The notes under the pieces: model-generated | The model's input: the letters and a program-made list of their open reading frames with translations, nothing else | The model's database searches: none | What the model was told of the DNA's origin: nothing | Shown: piece after piece, positions 33,615-42,914 of the stretch | How the letters are laid out: each line of letters starts with the position of its first letter | Numbering within the stretch: position 1 is the first letter of the stretch | Assembly: GCA_036557285.1 (NCBI GenBank) | Contig: DATBHW010000003.1 | Coordinates: forward strand, 1-64,000 | Direction of reading: 5' to 3' | Length of the DNA stretch: 64,000 bases | From: Ktedonobacterales bacterium | GTDB taxonomy: Bacteria > Chloroflexota > Ktedonobacteria > Ktedonobacterales > DATBGS01 | Translations under genes and position numbers: made by a program

Positions 33615-35048
33615 TCAGGTGTGCCCCTGGCGGTGCGCCTTGACAAAGGACGCGTACCACCGCCCGCTCTCCTTCAGGATGCGGCGCTGGGTCGCATAAT
33701 CAACGTAGACCACGCCAAAGCGTTTACTATAGCCGTGTCCCCACTCAAAGTTATCCAGCAGCGACCAGACCATGTAGCCGCGCAGCGGCACGCCCTGCGC
33801 GACGGCCTCGGCCATCGCCTGAATATGCCCGCGCACAAAGTCTAGCCGCTGGGGATCGCTGACATGCCCATCGCCATCCCAGTGATCCTCAAAGGCCGCG
33901 CCGTTCTCCGTCACCAGCAGCGCGGGCGGCGCGTAGTCGTTCTTGAGCCGCACCAGCAGATCGGCCAGCCCCTGGGGGTAGACCTCCCAGCCCTGGCCCA
34001 TCTCTGTATAGGTGGCTCCTGGGATCACGCCAACATCCTCAAAAGCGGAAGGATTCCAGAGGCCAGGCGCACTCCCCGGCGACAGCGCGCGTACCACCCG
34101 GCGCGAATAGTAATTCACGCCCAGAAACTCTGTTGGCGCTGAGATCAGCGCCAGATCGCCGTCTTCTACCGGCGGCGCGGCTACCTTAAGATCGACAAAG
34201 AGCGTGTCGGGATAGCGGCCACAGAAGATCGGTTCGAGAAACCAGCGATTGAGAAAATCGTCCGCTCGCTGTACTGCCTGGGCTGTCTCCGGGCGATCAT
34301 TCGCCGGATAGACCGGATAGAGGTTGAGGGTGATGCCCAACTGCGCCGTCGGGCGCGTCAGGGCGCGCAGGCGGGGCAGCGCCAACCCATGCGAAAGCAG
34401 AAGATGATGCCCGGCCACGACGGCAGCGGATATATCGCGCATGCCCGGCGCGTGAACGCCCACGCCATAGCCTAGAAACGCCGCCACCCAGGGTTCGTTC
34501 TGCGTAATCCACCAGTCCACGCGATCACCCAGCCGCCTTGCCACAACTTCCGCGTAATCAGCAAAGGCATAGGCCGTCTGGCGATTGAGCCAGCCTCCGC
34601 GTTTGTGCAGGGTCAGGGGTAAATCCCAATGATAGAGCGTCGCGGCGGGCGTAATGCCTTTTGCCAGCAGGGCATCAACCAGGCGGTCATAGAAATCCAG
34701 GCCGCGCTGATTCACCTTGCCCGACCCTTTAGGCAGGATACGCGGCCAGGCGATGGAAAAGCGGTACGCGCCCAGGCCCATCTCGGCCATCAGGTTCACG
34801 TCATCTTGCATGCGGTGATAGTGATCGGCGGCAATATCGCCAGTCTGGCCCTGATAGACCGCGCCAGGCGTCGCCGCGAATTGGTCCCAGATGGAAAGGC
34901 CGCGCCCGTCCTCGCGGGTAGCCCCTTCGATCTGATAGGATGAGGTTGCCGCGCCCCAGAGGAACGTGGGGGGGAAGGCGTCTGCAAGCGATACATCCGG
35001 CGATATATCGCTCACGGCGGCGCTGTGCGCCTGGTCAGTGTTGCCCAT
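33615..35048 (-). CDS. Glycoside hydrolase family 1 beta-glucosidase
   Basis: 477 aa, full GH1 length. Near the start FLWGAATSSYQIEGATREDGRG and SIWD; the acid/base motif is TQNEPW (about 180) and the nucleophile motif VTENGAAF (about 375), followed by SLLDNFEWGHGYSKRFG. Cleaves beta-glucosides such as cellobiose in the cytosol. It is the last gene of the ABC uptake cluster and has no signal peptide, as expected for hydrolysis after import. Confidence 0.95.
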   Translation of the reverse strand: MGNTDQAHSAAVSDISPDVSLADAFPPTFLWGAATSSYQIEGATREDGRGLSIWDQFAATPGAVYQGQTGDIAADHYHRMQDDVNLMAEMGLGAYRFSIAWPRILPKGSGKVNQRGLDFYDRLVDALLAKGITPAATLYHWDLPLTLHKRGGWLNRQTAYAFADYAEVVARRLGDRVDWWITQNEPWVAAFLGYGVGVHAPGMRDISAAVVAGHHLLLSHGLALPRLRALTRPTAQLGITLNLYPVYPANDRPETAQAVQRADDFLNRWFLEPIFCGRYPDTLFVDLKVAAPPVEDGDLALISAPTEFLGVNYYSRRVVRALSPGSAPGLWNPSAFEDVGVIPGATYTEMGQGWEVYPQGLADLLVRLKNDYAPPALLVTENGAAFEDHWDGDGHVSDPQRLDFVRGHIQAMAEAVAQGVPLRGYMVWSLLDNFEWGHGYSKRFGVVYVDYATQRRILKESGRWYASFVKAHRQGHT

Positions 35049-35071
35049 TGGTTCTCCTTCAACAGCAAGGG

Positions 35072-36187
35072 TCAGGTTGCGCTTGTATTGGAAACGGCGG
35101 CGTTTTCCCCGTAGAGGAAACAGTGGGTCCAGTGGCCCGCCCCCAGGTCGGTGCGCGGGGGGAACTGCTCGCGGCAGACAGGCATGGCAAATGGGCAGCG
35201 CGGATGGAAGCGGCAGCCGCTCGGCGGGGTAATCAGGCTGGGCGGCTCACCACGATCCGCCAGCAGCGGAGAATCTTCTTGCTGGGCGCCTGCCGCTATG
35301 CGATCAGGGTCTGGCGCGGCCAGCAGCAAGAGCTGGGTATAGGGGTGCTTCGGCGTTTGCGTGACGGTCTCGCTGGGACCGCCCTCGACCATTTGCCCGG
35401 CGTACATGACCAGCGTTTCATCAGCAAAGTAGCGCGCGCTGGCGATGTCGTGCGTGATATAGAGCAGCGCCAGGCGATCTTCTTCTTTGAGCCGCAGCAG
35501 CAGGTTCAACACATCCAGCCGAATCGAAACATCCAGCATCGAGACTGGCTCATCGGCCAGCAGCACTTCCGGCTTTGCCGCCAGCGCCCGCGCAATGGCG
35601 ACGCGCTGGCGCTGGCCGCCGCTGAGTTGGTGTGGGAACTTCGCCATAAACTGTTCGGCGGGCGTCAGGTTCACGCGCTCCAGCAGCGCCTTGATCTGCT
35701 GTTCCTCCTCCGCTGCTGAATGGGCGTGTCCATGCAGACGCAGTGGACGGCGCAGGTGATACCTGACGGTATGCACCGGATTGAGCGAAGAGAACGGGTC
35801 TTGAAAGATCAACTGTACGTGACGGCGATAGTTGCGCAGCCCCCAGGCTCGCTTGCCGCCGATGGGCTGGCCCCGAAAGTGAATCGCGCCCGCGCTCTGC
35901 CCATAGAGCCGCGCCAGCAGGCGCGCCACTGTGGTCTTGCCGCTGCCGCTTTCGCCTACCAGCGCGGTGCAGCGCCCGGGGCGCAGCGCCAGCGAGACAT
36001 CTTCCACCGCCTTGACGCCGCGCGGCGGGCCAAAAAGGCGCAGTTGTCGCAAAGGAAAGACCTTGCGCAAATGGATGGCTTCCAGCACCGGCTCGTCCAG
36101 AACTGCCTGGATGGCGCTCTGCGCTCTATTGCCGTTCAGGCCGATTCTCTGCTCAGCAGCTTCTCTCGAAGGCTCGAAGGTGTTCAT
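35072..36187 (-). CDS. Oligopeptide/oligosaccharide ABC transporter ATP-binding protein (OppF-like)
   Basis: 371 aa. Walker [16 protein letters not shown], signature [16 protein letters not shown], Walker [15 protein letters not shown] and the C-terminal oligopeptide-type region ([18 protein letters not shown], a Cys-containing loop) typical of OppF/DppF. It pairs with the OppD-like ATPase, overlapping it by four bases. Together with a GH1 enzyme, the transporter probably carries oligosaccharides rather than peptides (inferred; the family includes sugar systems). Confidence 0.93.
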   Translation of the reverse strand: MNTFEPSREAAEQRIGLNGNRAQSAIQAVLDEPVLEAIHLRKVFPLRQLRLFGPPRGVKAVEDVSLALRPGRCTALVGESGSGKTTVARLLARLYGQSAGAIHFRGQPIGGKRAWGLRNYRRHVQLIFQDPFSSLNPVHTVRYHLRRPLRLHGHAHSAAEEEQQIKALLERVNLTPAEQFMAKFPHQLSGGQRQRVAIARALAAKPEVLLADEPVSMLDVSIRLDVLNLLLRLKEEDRLALLYITHDIASARYFADETLVMYAGQMVEGGPSETVTQTPKHPYTQLLLLAAPDPDRIAAGAQQEDSPLLADRGEPPSLITPPSGCRFHPRCPFAMPVCREQFPPRTDLGAGHWTHCFLYGENAAVSNTSAT

Positions 36188-37302
36188 CGTTCCTCCCTCT
36201 TGCGCAGCGCCAGTTCCGAATCAACCTGCTCCTCAACAGGCGCGGGGCGCAGTTCCTGGGGAATCCCTGCCGGATTCAGGCTGCTGTCGTAGAGGTGGCA
36301 GGCCACCTGCTGTTCCGGCGCTTCTGAGGAGGGTGTCAGCAGCGTCGGAACAACAGACTGGCAGGCCCCGAAGGCAAAAGAGCAGCGCGGATGAAACGCG
36401 CAGCCGGAAGGCACAGCCCGCAGATCAGGGGGAGATCCGGGGATGCCGAGCATGCTTCGTCGCGGACCATGCAGCGTGGGGAAAGAATGGAGCAGGCCAT
36501 AGGTATAGGGATGGCGCGGCTGGCGATAGAGTTGCTCGCGTGTGGCGGTCTCTACGATGCGGCCCGCGTACATAATCGCTATCTGATCGGCGATCTCCAG
36601 CAAGAGCGAGAGGTCGTGGGTAATGAAGATCACCGAGAAGCCAAAATCGCGGCGCAGCCCCATAATCTCCGCGAGAATCTCGCGCTGCACCACCACATCC
36701 AGCGCCGTCGTCGGCTCGTCCATAATGATGATGTCCGGGTTGAGCGCCAGCGCGATAGCGATAATCGCCCGCTGGCGCATGCCGCCGCTCAGTTCGTGCG
36801 GATAGCTGTGCAGGCGGTCTGGCGCAATGCCCACCAGGCGCAGCAGTTCGACGGCGCGGTCTTTTTGGGCTTTGCGCGACATGGCGGGATAGTGCGCCCG
36901 CAGCACGTCGGTGATCTGCGCGCCAACGTCCAGCACCGGGTTGAGGGCGTTCATCGCGCTCTGAAAGACGATGGCGAGCTTGCGCCAGCGGAAGTTGCGC
37001 AGTTCTGCCGGTGTCAGGTCCAGCAGGTCCACCGGCATGATGCTGTCGTCCTCATTTTTATCGTCCAGCCCTGGGCGCGGATAATACAACATCTGGCCCT
37101 GGGTGATGATGGCGGGCGGGCGCAGCAGGCGCGCAATCGCATAGGCCAGAGTGGATTTGCCGCTGCCGCTCTCACCGGCCAGGCCAAAAATCTGCCCACG
37201 TCCCAGGCTGAAGCTGACATCATCCACAGCATGGACAGCGCCCGACGCGCTCGCATAATCAACGCTGACGTGCTTGATGTCCAGTACGGTAGTGGTTCCC
37301 AT
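36184..37302 (-). CDS. Oligopeptide/oligosaccharide ABC transporter ATP-binding protein (OppD-like)
   Basis: 372 aa from the ATG at 37302, which follows GAGGAGGAG. The open frame continues upstream into the permease gene but is not conserved. Walker [32 protein letters not shown], Walker [14 protein letters not shown], then the C-terminal [19 protein letters not shown] loop of the family. Overlaps OppF by four bases at 36184-36187. Confidence 0.93.
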   Translation of the reverse strand: MGTTTVLDIKHVSVDYASASGAVHAVDDVSFSLGRGQIFGLAGESGSGKSTLAYAIARLLRPPAIITQGQMLYYPRPGLDDKNEDDSIMPVDLLDLTPAELRNFRWRKLAIVFQSAMNALNPVLDVGAQITDVLRAHYPAMSRKAQKDRAVELLRLVGIAPDRLHSYPHELSGGMRQRAIIAIALALNPDIIIMDEPTTALDVVVQREILAEIMGLRRDFGFSVIFITHDLSLLLEIADQIAIMYAGRIVETATREQLYRQPRHPYTYGLLHSFPTLHGPRRSMLGIPGSPPDLRAVPSGCAFHPRCSFAFGACQSVVPTLLTPSSEAPEQQVACHLYDSSLNPAGIPQELRPAPVEEQVDSELALRKREER

Positions 37303-37315
37303 CGCCGCTCCTCCT

Positions 37316-38275
37316 CTAGCTGCGCGAGGCATCGCGCAAGCGCGGGTTGGTAATCTCATCAATGCCGAAGTTGACAAAGGCCAGGCCCGCGCCCAGCAGG
37401 GCAATGCACAACCCTGCTGGCACAAACCACCACCAGGCCTCCAGAAGCAGCGCATTGCCGTTGGTCGCCCAGTAGAGGATATTGCCCCAACTCGTGACCG
37501 TGACATCGCTCAGGCCCAGAAACTCCAGCCCAATCTCTGCCAGGATGGCATACAGCACGGTGAAGATCAGGCTGGCGCAGACAATGGCGATCTCGTTGGG
37601 CAGAATCTCGGCAAAGACGATGCGCAGGGTGCTTTCGCCGCTGGCGCGGGCTGCCGCAACAAAATCGCGCTGGCGCATCGAAAGCGTCTGCGCGCGCAGC
37701 ACCCGCGCGCCAAAGGCCCAGCCAGTCACCACCAGCACAATCGCCACGGGTATTGGGCCGCGCACCGTGACATAGCCGGCCATCACAATCGCCAGCGGCA
37801 GGGCCGGAATCACCAGAAAGACGTTCATGAGCAGCGAAAGGACTTCATCAATCAGGCCGCCAAAGTAGCCCGCGATCAGGCCGATCACAACCGAGAGGAC
37901 CGTGGCGACCAGGCCAACGGTAAAGCCGACGATCAGCGTCACGCGCGTGCCATACACCAGTTGGGCAAACACATCCTGGCCCGTCTGCGTGGTACCCATC
38001 CAGTGCGCTGCTGAAGGCGGAAGCAGCGCATCGCGGCTAAAGGCTTGTGGGTCTTGCCAGGCGATCAGCGGCGCAAAGATCGCTACCAGGACAAAGAACC
38101 CGATAATGACCAGGCCCAGACGAATCTTCCAGGGGCGCAGCGCCGCATTCCTGACCAGTCTGCCCAGGACGGAGATATTCCTGGGCTTCACGGCGCCCGG
38201 CTCACCAGCGGCGCCAACATCCAGCGTCTGGTCTGCGGCGATGAAGGGTCGCTCACCCTTCTGTTTCACGGCCAT
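37316..38275 (-). CDS. ABC transporter permease (DppC-like)
   Basis: 319 aa with a long cytosolic N-terminus (about 50 aa), then six membrane segments. The EAA-like loop reads RASGESTLRIVFAEILPNE. HWMGTTQTGQDVFAQLVYGTRVTL is the typical sequence before helix 2 in this permease class. Cotranscribed with the DppB-like gene (6 bp gap). Confidence 0.93.
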   Translation of the reverse strand: MAVKQKGERPFIAADQTLDVGAAGEPGAVKPRNISVLGRLVRNAALRPWKIRLGLVIIGFFVLVAIFAPLIAWQDPQAFSRDALLPPSAAHWMGTTQTGQDVFAQLVYGTRVTLIVGFTVGLVATVLSVVIGLIAGYFGGLIDEVLSLLMNVFLVIPALPLAIVMAGYVTVRGPIPVAIVLVVTGWAFGARVLRAQTLSMRQRDFVAAARASGESTLRIVFAEILPNEIAIVCASLIFTVLYAILAEIGLEFLGLSDVTVTSWGNILYWATNGNALLLEAWWWFVPAGLCIALLGAGLAFVNFGIDEITNPRLRDASRS

Positions 38276-38281
38276 CGTCGC

Positions 38282-39265
38282 TCATCCTTCCTGCCGCACA
38301 CGCGGGTCAAGCACGACATAAAAGATGTCGGCCAGGAAATTGGCAATCAACACTATCAGGGCAATCAACAGGAAAATAGCCTGCATCAGCGGGTAGTCTT
38401 CCGCCTGCACCGCACTCAGCAGAATAAAGCCGATGCCAGGATACGAGAAAATAATTTCTGTCAGCAAGGCTCCGCCGATGACAAAGCCCAGCGAGATAGC
38501 AAAGCCGGTGATATTGGGCAAAATCGCGTTGCGCGCGGCGTAGGTGACAAGCACTCGCCGTTCTGGAAGGCCCTTGGCCTGCGCCATCAACACATAATCT
38601 TCGGCCAGTGTGGTAAGCATCGCGTTGCGCATACCCAACATCCAGCCAGCCACCGAACTGATGACAATGGTAAATGCGGGCAAAACCGCGTGATAGGATG
38701 CGTCCAGAATGAAATTGAGATTAAAGGCTGGTTCTAGTTCGATGGAATAGCCGAAGCCGAGCGGGAACCATTTGAGATCAAGCCCCAGAATATACAAGAG
38801 CAGCAGCGCCAGCCAGAAATAGGGAATTGCCTGAAAAAAAGTGAGCAGCGGAGAGAAGACGGTATCGAACCAGGAGCCGCGTCTCCAGGCGGCTAGCGCG
38901 CCCAGGGCAGTACCTAACAAAAAACTGATAATAGCGGAAGTACCTACCAGCACCAGCGTCCAGATCAGCCCTGTTCCGATCACCTCTGAAACGGGCGTGG
39001 GGTAGTAATTGATCGAAATGCCAAAGTTCCCGTGAACCAGATCATCCAGATAGTTCACGTATTGGGTGAAGAGGCTTTGCTGGCTGCCCAGCCCGAACTG
39101 AAGGCGGAGCGCATCAATGGCGTGCGGGTCCAGACGGCCCTGAAGCCTGGCGATCAGCAAGAGAACCGGGTCGCCGGGCATCAGCCGGGGGAGCAGGAAG
39201 TTCAGCGTCACGGCAGCCCAGAGGGCCGCAAGGTAAAAGCCAATTCGGCGCAGAAGGTATTGCAT
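38282..39265 (-). CDS. ABC transporter permease (DppB-like)
   Basis: 327 aa from the ATG at 39265 (AAAGGAG upstream). It starts MQYLLRRIGFYLAALWAAVTLNFLLPRLMPGDP, the DppB signature, and includes the cytosolic loop AQAKGLPERRVLVTYAARNAILP. Six membrane segments. The open frame extends to 39343 without a ribosome site. Confidence 0.93.
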   Translation of the reverse strand: MQYLLRRIGFYLAALWAAVTLNFLLPRLMPGDPVLLLIARLQGRLDPHAIDALRLQFGLGSQQSLFTQYVNYLDDLVHGNFGISINYYPTPVSEVIGTGLIWTLVLVGTSAIISFLLGTALGALAAWRRGSWFDTVFSPLLTFFQAIPYFWLALLLLYILGLDLKWFPLGFGYSIELEPAFNLNFILDASYHAVLPAFTIVISSVAGWMLGMRNAMLTTLAEDYVLMAQAKGLPERRVLVTYAARNAILPNITGFAISLGFVIGGALLTEIIFSYPGIGFILLSAVQAEDYPLMQAIFLLIALIVLIANFLADIFYVVLDPRVRQEG

Positions 39266-39367
39266 CTGCGGCTCCTTTAGGAAGGGGAGCCGGTAGCTGG
39301 CCGGTCTGGGAAGGGAACGAGAAACAGGCCAGCCAGCTACCAACGCCCGGTGAGCGAAGATGGGTCG

Positions 39368-41038
39368 TCAGGCTTTATGAATGTTCATCGCCACCACCGC
39401 AGCATCCGGGAACTGCCAGGGAGCAGGGCTTGCATACTGGTTGTGCTCATCGGGCCAGCCAACAAAGCGAGCCGTCGAGTACTCGTACCAGGTCGCGCCC
39501 TCCATCAGCGGAATGGCAGGCATTTGCTCGACCATGATCTTTTGCAGACCAGCAATTGCCTGCTGCTGTACCTGCGCGTCGGGCGAACCAGCGTACTGGG
39601 ACAGCAACTGGTCGGTGGCGGTATCGCTCCAACGCTCATAGTTGGAGTTTGCCGCCTGCCCCACCGGGGCTGTGTTGCTGCTCGCCAGCAGTGATTGGTA
39701 CAGATAATACGGCGTGGGGCCGGGGTTTGTCCAGGAGATCGCCGAATCGAACGTGCCGTTGGAAAGCGCCGCGATGTAATCATTGAACGAGATTGCATTG
39801 ACGGTCACTTTCATGCCAGCCGCGTTCAGGTTCTGCGCCATGATCTGGACGGCTGTTACCCAGTCGCTCCAGCCAGTCACCACGTTCATTTTGAATTGCA
39901 GCTTATGGCCGCTGGCATCGGCGTAGACCCCATCGCTGCCCTTCGTGAAGCCAGCAGCCTCCAGGGTCGAAGCCGCCTTGGCGGCGTCGGCTGCCCCGAA
40001 CTTCGTGTTCGCATACTGCGGGTCGAGGTAACTCTGGTTGGCAGGGAGCACCAACGCAGTCGGGCTTGCCACCGGCTCGTAGCCCAGCTCTGCCTGGGTG
40101 GAGAGCGCCTCACGATCAATGGCCGCGCTGATCGCCTGGCGCACAGCCAGATTGTTGAACGGGGCCTTCGCCAGGTTCAGATAGAGCATGACGACGTTGG
40201 CCGGAGGGAACCAGTAGTGGTTGTGAACCGGGTCGCGGTTGACATAGGTCTTCTGCAAATCAGAGCTGAAGACGCCGGACCAGTCCAACGAACCCGTCGA
40301 GAGGAGTACGTCAGCGGCGGCGTTAGCGTCGTAAGCCGGATAGCGGAGCGCGTCAACGTAGGGCTTGCCAGCCTGCCAGTAGTGCGCGTTCTTCTTCAGC
40401 GTATAGACCTGGGCGTTGAACGATCCCAGGGTGAATGGTCCTGTGCCCATCGGGTTGGGGTTGGTTTCAGTGGTCGGGTCTTTGATATTCTGCCAGATAT
40501 GCTGAGGCACAATATAGGTTTGCCCGGCCAGATACCACAAGATCGGCACCGAAGGCACTTTGAAGTTGACCACGACGGTATGCGCGTCCGGGGCGCTGAT
40601 GTCGCTGATGGCTTTCCACAGGCCGCCGCCATCCAGCGCGGGGTATTGATGGAGCAGATTCAGCGTGAACAGGACATCGGCGCTGGTGAAGTCGGTAGTA
40701 TCTGTCCATTTTACATCGCTGCGCAGATTGAAGGTGATGCTGGTGGCGTCGTTGTTCCACTGATAGGTTGACGCCAGCCAGGGGCTGGCCTTGCCACTCA
40801 GCCGGTTCACGGAGAGCAGAGTCTCATAGATCATGCCCAGCGTGCCAACGCGGTCACTGTTGGGAAGGAACGGGTTGAAGTTCCGCGTAAAGGGGCCATA
40901 AGGCGAGGGCGCTATGGTTACGGTCCCGCCATACTGGCTGCCGTTGTTGCCGCTGGGCGTGCCGCAGCCAGTCAGAACTACGCTCAGAATGATGAGCGCG
41001 CCAATGATCGCCATCGCGTGGCGATGCCAAGACCTCAT
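39368..41038 (-). CDS. Extracellular solute-binding lipoprotein, family 5
   Basis: 556 aa from ATG at 41038 (GAGGAGGACTCC upstream). It has a basic N-terminus, a hydrophobic stretch and lipobox LTGC, so it is anchored by a lipid at Cys. The mature protein matches SBP_bac_5: FNPFLPNSDRVGTLGMIYETLL, and NFNLRSDVKWTD with LNLAKAPFNNLAVRQAISAAIDRE. Family members bind peptides, or cello-/beta-oligosaccharides in Thermotoga-type systems. The adjacent GH1 enzyme favours a sugar ligand here (inferred). Confidence 0.93.
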   Translation of the reverse strand: MRSWHRHAMAIIGALIILSVVLTGCGTPSGNNGSQYGGTVTIAPSPYGPFTRNFNPFLPNSDRVGTLGMIYETLLSVNRLSGKASPWLASTYQWNNDATSITFNLRSDVKWTDTTDFTSADVLFTLNLLHQYPALDGGGLWKAISDISAPDAHTVVVNFKVPSVPILWYLAGQTYIVPQHIWQNIKDPTTETNPNPMGTGPFTLGSFNAQVYTLKKNAHYWQAGKPYVDALRYPAYDANAAADVLLSTGSLDWSGVFSSDLQKTYVNRDPVHNHYWFPPANVVMLYLNLAKAPFNNLAVRQAISAAIDREALSTQAELGYEPVASPTALVLPANQSYLDPQYANTKFGAADAAKAASTLEAAGFTKGSDGVYADASGHKLQFKMNVVTGWSDWVTAVQIMAQNLNAAGMKVTVNAISFNDYIAALSNGTFDSAISWTNPGPTPYYLYQSLLASSNTAPVGQAANSNYERWSDTATDQLLSQYAGSPDAQVQQQAIAGLQKIMVEQMPAIPLMEGATWYEYSTARFVGWPDEHNQYASPAPWQFPDAAVVAMNIHKA

Positions 41039-41276
41039 GATGGAGTCCTCCTCACAAAGGATAAGATGAATCATGCGCTGATTCACAGAGGCGCCTACGT
41101 CGCCAGGTTGCTACTGCTGCTGTCAGTTTCCTGTTGTATCCCCCCTTCTGAGCAGTACAGGTTGCCCAACGCTCCTGATGATGGATGAGATAACGAGATT
41201 GACGCGTGAGAACGATGTGTATGAATCGTAGCGCGGGCGCCGCTGTCTCCCTGAACGGCGCGGGCATCCAGCGATT

Positions 41277-42410
41277 TTACAATTTGGGCAGCGGCGTCAG
41301 TTGCTGCGCGCCGCAGGACTCACGAACCAGCAGATTGGTGTCCAGAAGAATGCGAATAGGCTCGGTATAGGCGGATGAGAGGAGAGAAGATTTAAGAAAG
41401 GGAGTGGCGCTTGTATAGAGCGGTAGATGCCGTGGTGATTCCAGCAGCCCCAGGAGTAGTTCGGCGGCGCGCTGGCCCATCTCGTGGAAAGGCTGCCGCA
41501 CGGTAGTAAGTGGGGGCCGCTTATGGGCCGAGGTTCCCATATTGTCAAAACCGACCAGGGCGACATCCTCCGGTATCCGCAAGCCCACTTCCTCCGCAAC
41601 TTCCATGACGCCCCAGGCCATATGGTCATTGGCGGCAAAAATAGCAGTGGGCGGTTCAGCCCACGAGAAGAGTTGATGGGCGCAGGTGCGCCCGCTGGCA
41701 ATCTCGAAATCGCCCTGAACGACGAGCGAGGGATCTGGGGTCAGGCCAGCTTCCATCAACGCCTGGCAGTAGCCTTGATAGCGTTCCTGCGAGCATTGGT
41801 AGCTGGCCGGTCCTTTGATATGCGCGATGCGCCGGTGGCCCAGGCCAATCAGATGACGCACAGCCTGATACGCGCCGGTGCGATTATCGGCGCCTACCCA
41901 GGGGGCGCTGGTCGGCAGGCCCTGGTCGTCAATCATCACCACCGGAAAGCCCTGCTCGTGCAATTGGGTGAGATGCGCCGCTGATTGGCCGGGTGTGATC
42001 GCCACCAGACCTGCGGTGAGCCGCGCGTCCACGATGCGATCAACCGCCGCGCTGCGATCTCCTACCGTCTTGCTGCCCGTGTTGCTCGCGTACAGGTGGC
42101 TGGCATACGAGAGGCTATAGAGAATGAGTTCGTAGGAACTCCTCTCGACAAACTCGGCGACACCCTGCACGATTTCAGGAATGAAGGGCCAGATCAGGGA
42201 GGGAACCAGCACCCCGATAATACGAGGCCGCCCGCCAGCCAGCCCGGCGGCGGTGATGCTGGGGACAAAGCCCTGCTCATCCATGATACGCAAGATGCGT
42301 TCACGGGTGGCCGGGTCCACGTCGGGCTTGTGGTTGAGGACGCGCGAGACGGTGGCCTTGGAGACGCCCGCCAGACGGGCAATATCCTGGATCGTTAGCT
42401 TTCCGGCCAT
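41277..42410 (-). CDS. LacI-family transcriptional regulator
   Basis: 377 aa. The N-terminal HTH is LTIQDIARLAGVSKATVSRV with the hinge LNHKPDVDPATRERI, then a periplasmic-binding-protein-like ligand domain (GVLVPSLIWPFIPEIVQGV, FAANDHMAWGV, ALVGFDN). It likely represses the glycoside uptake genes downstream when no sugar is present. It is transcribed from its own promoter at 42537-42565, with the palindromic AACCGGTT site just past the -10 box. Confidence 0.93.
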   Translation of the reverse strand: MAGKLTIQDIARLAGVSKATVSRVLNHKPDVDPATRERILRIMDEQGFVPSITAAGLAGGRPRIIGVLVPSLIWPFIPEIVQGVAEFVERSSYELILYSLSYASHLYASNTGSKTVGDRSAAVDRIVDARLTAGLVAITPGQSAAHLTQLHEQGFPVVMIDDQGLPTSAPWVGADNRTGAYQAVRHLIGLGHRRIAHIKGPASYQCSQERYQGYCQALMEAGLTPDPSLVVQGDFEIASGRTCAHQLFSWAEPPTAIFAANDHMAWGVMEVAEEVGLRIPEDVALVGFDNMGTSAHKRPPLTTVRQPFHEMGQRAAELLLGLLESPRHLPLYTSATPFLKSSLLSSAYTEPIRILLDTNLLVRESCGAQQLTPLPKL

Positions 42411-42521
42411 CTGGTCCCCCTTGCAGGCGATTCCTGCGAGCTACACTGCTATCCTCTCAGGCGCCAGAACGAGGATAGGGGCTGAGAGCGGTCTCGTAAT
42501 CGTTATCGGTATCGTTCTCGG

Positions 42522-42565
42522 AACCGGTTACAAACAAGTATACTGATACCAACCTGGTTTGTCAA
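42522..42565 (-). promoter_or_regulatory. LacI-gene promoter and operator
   Basis: On the minus strand: TTGACA (42560-42565), 17-bp spacer, TATACT (42537-42542). The palindrome AACCGGTT (42522-42529), in a LacI-like GNAACCGGTTNC context, covers the expected transcription start. Autorepression by the regulator is inferred. GATAACGA/TCGTTATC and ATCGTTCTC pieces occur here and again at about 41180-41210 ahead of the lipoprotein gene, so they may form a second shared site. Confidence 0.65.
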
Positions 42566-42855
42566 GAGGTAAGAGGCAGTTTTTTTCAAGAAGAGCACAA
42601 TAGAGCAGGCATTTGTGGAGAACTGCCCTAATGGCTCTGTGACTTTTTCGTCCACAAGGACATTTCTGGCGTCAAAAACCGCTGTATTCTCTCCACAGTC
42701 AAATTACACTTCTTATGTGAGGCCGCACACTCCAGCGTTTCGCTCAGCAGCGCCGGAGTAGATACCGCAGCAGCGCTTGCCCCGCAGGCTGCGGATCGTA
42801 TGGACGCCGCCCCACTCCCTCGCGGGGCGGCATTCTGGTTAGCCCCTCAAACGAA

Positions 42856-42900
42856 GAGGGCAGGAATAGTGGGCATCACCACCTCCTGCCCTCGCTTTTT
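42856..42900. terminator. Terminator hairpin after pheT
   Basis: GAGGGCAGGA (42856-42865) pairs with TCCTGCCCTC (42884-42893), with GCTTTTT on its plus-strand 3' side. On the minus strand, the direction in which pheT reads, the hairpin is followed by a weaker TTCGTTTG. It lies 15 bp past the pheT stop and probably ends that transcript. Confidence 0.6.
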
Positions 42901-42914
42901 CCGGGCTGCTGCTT

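Larger units (their letters stand above)
42411..42914. other. Intergenic region between lacI-type regulator and pheT
   Basis: 504 bp on the minus-strand side of both genes. Holds the regulator promoter and operator near 42520-42565, and the probable pheT terminator hairpin near 42856-42893. Between about 42570 and 42840 I see no gene or strong structure. Confidence 0.6.
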
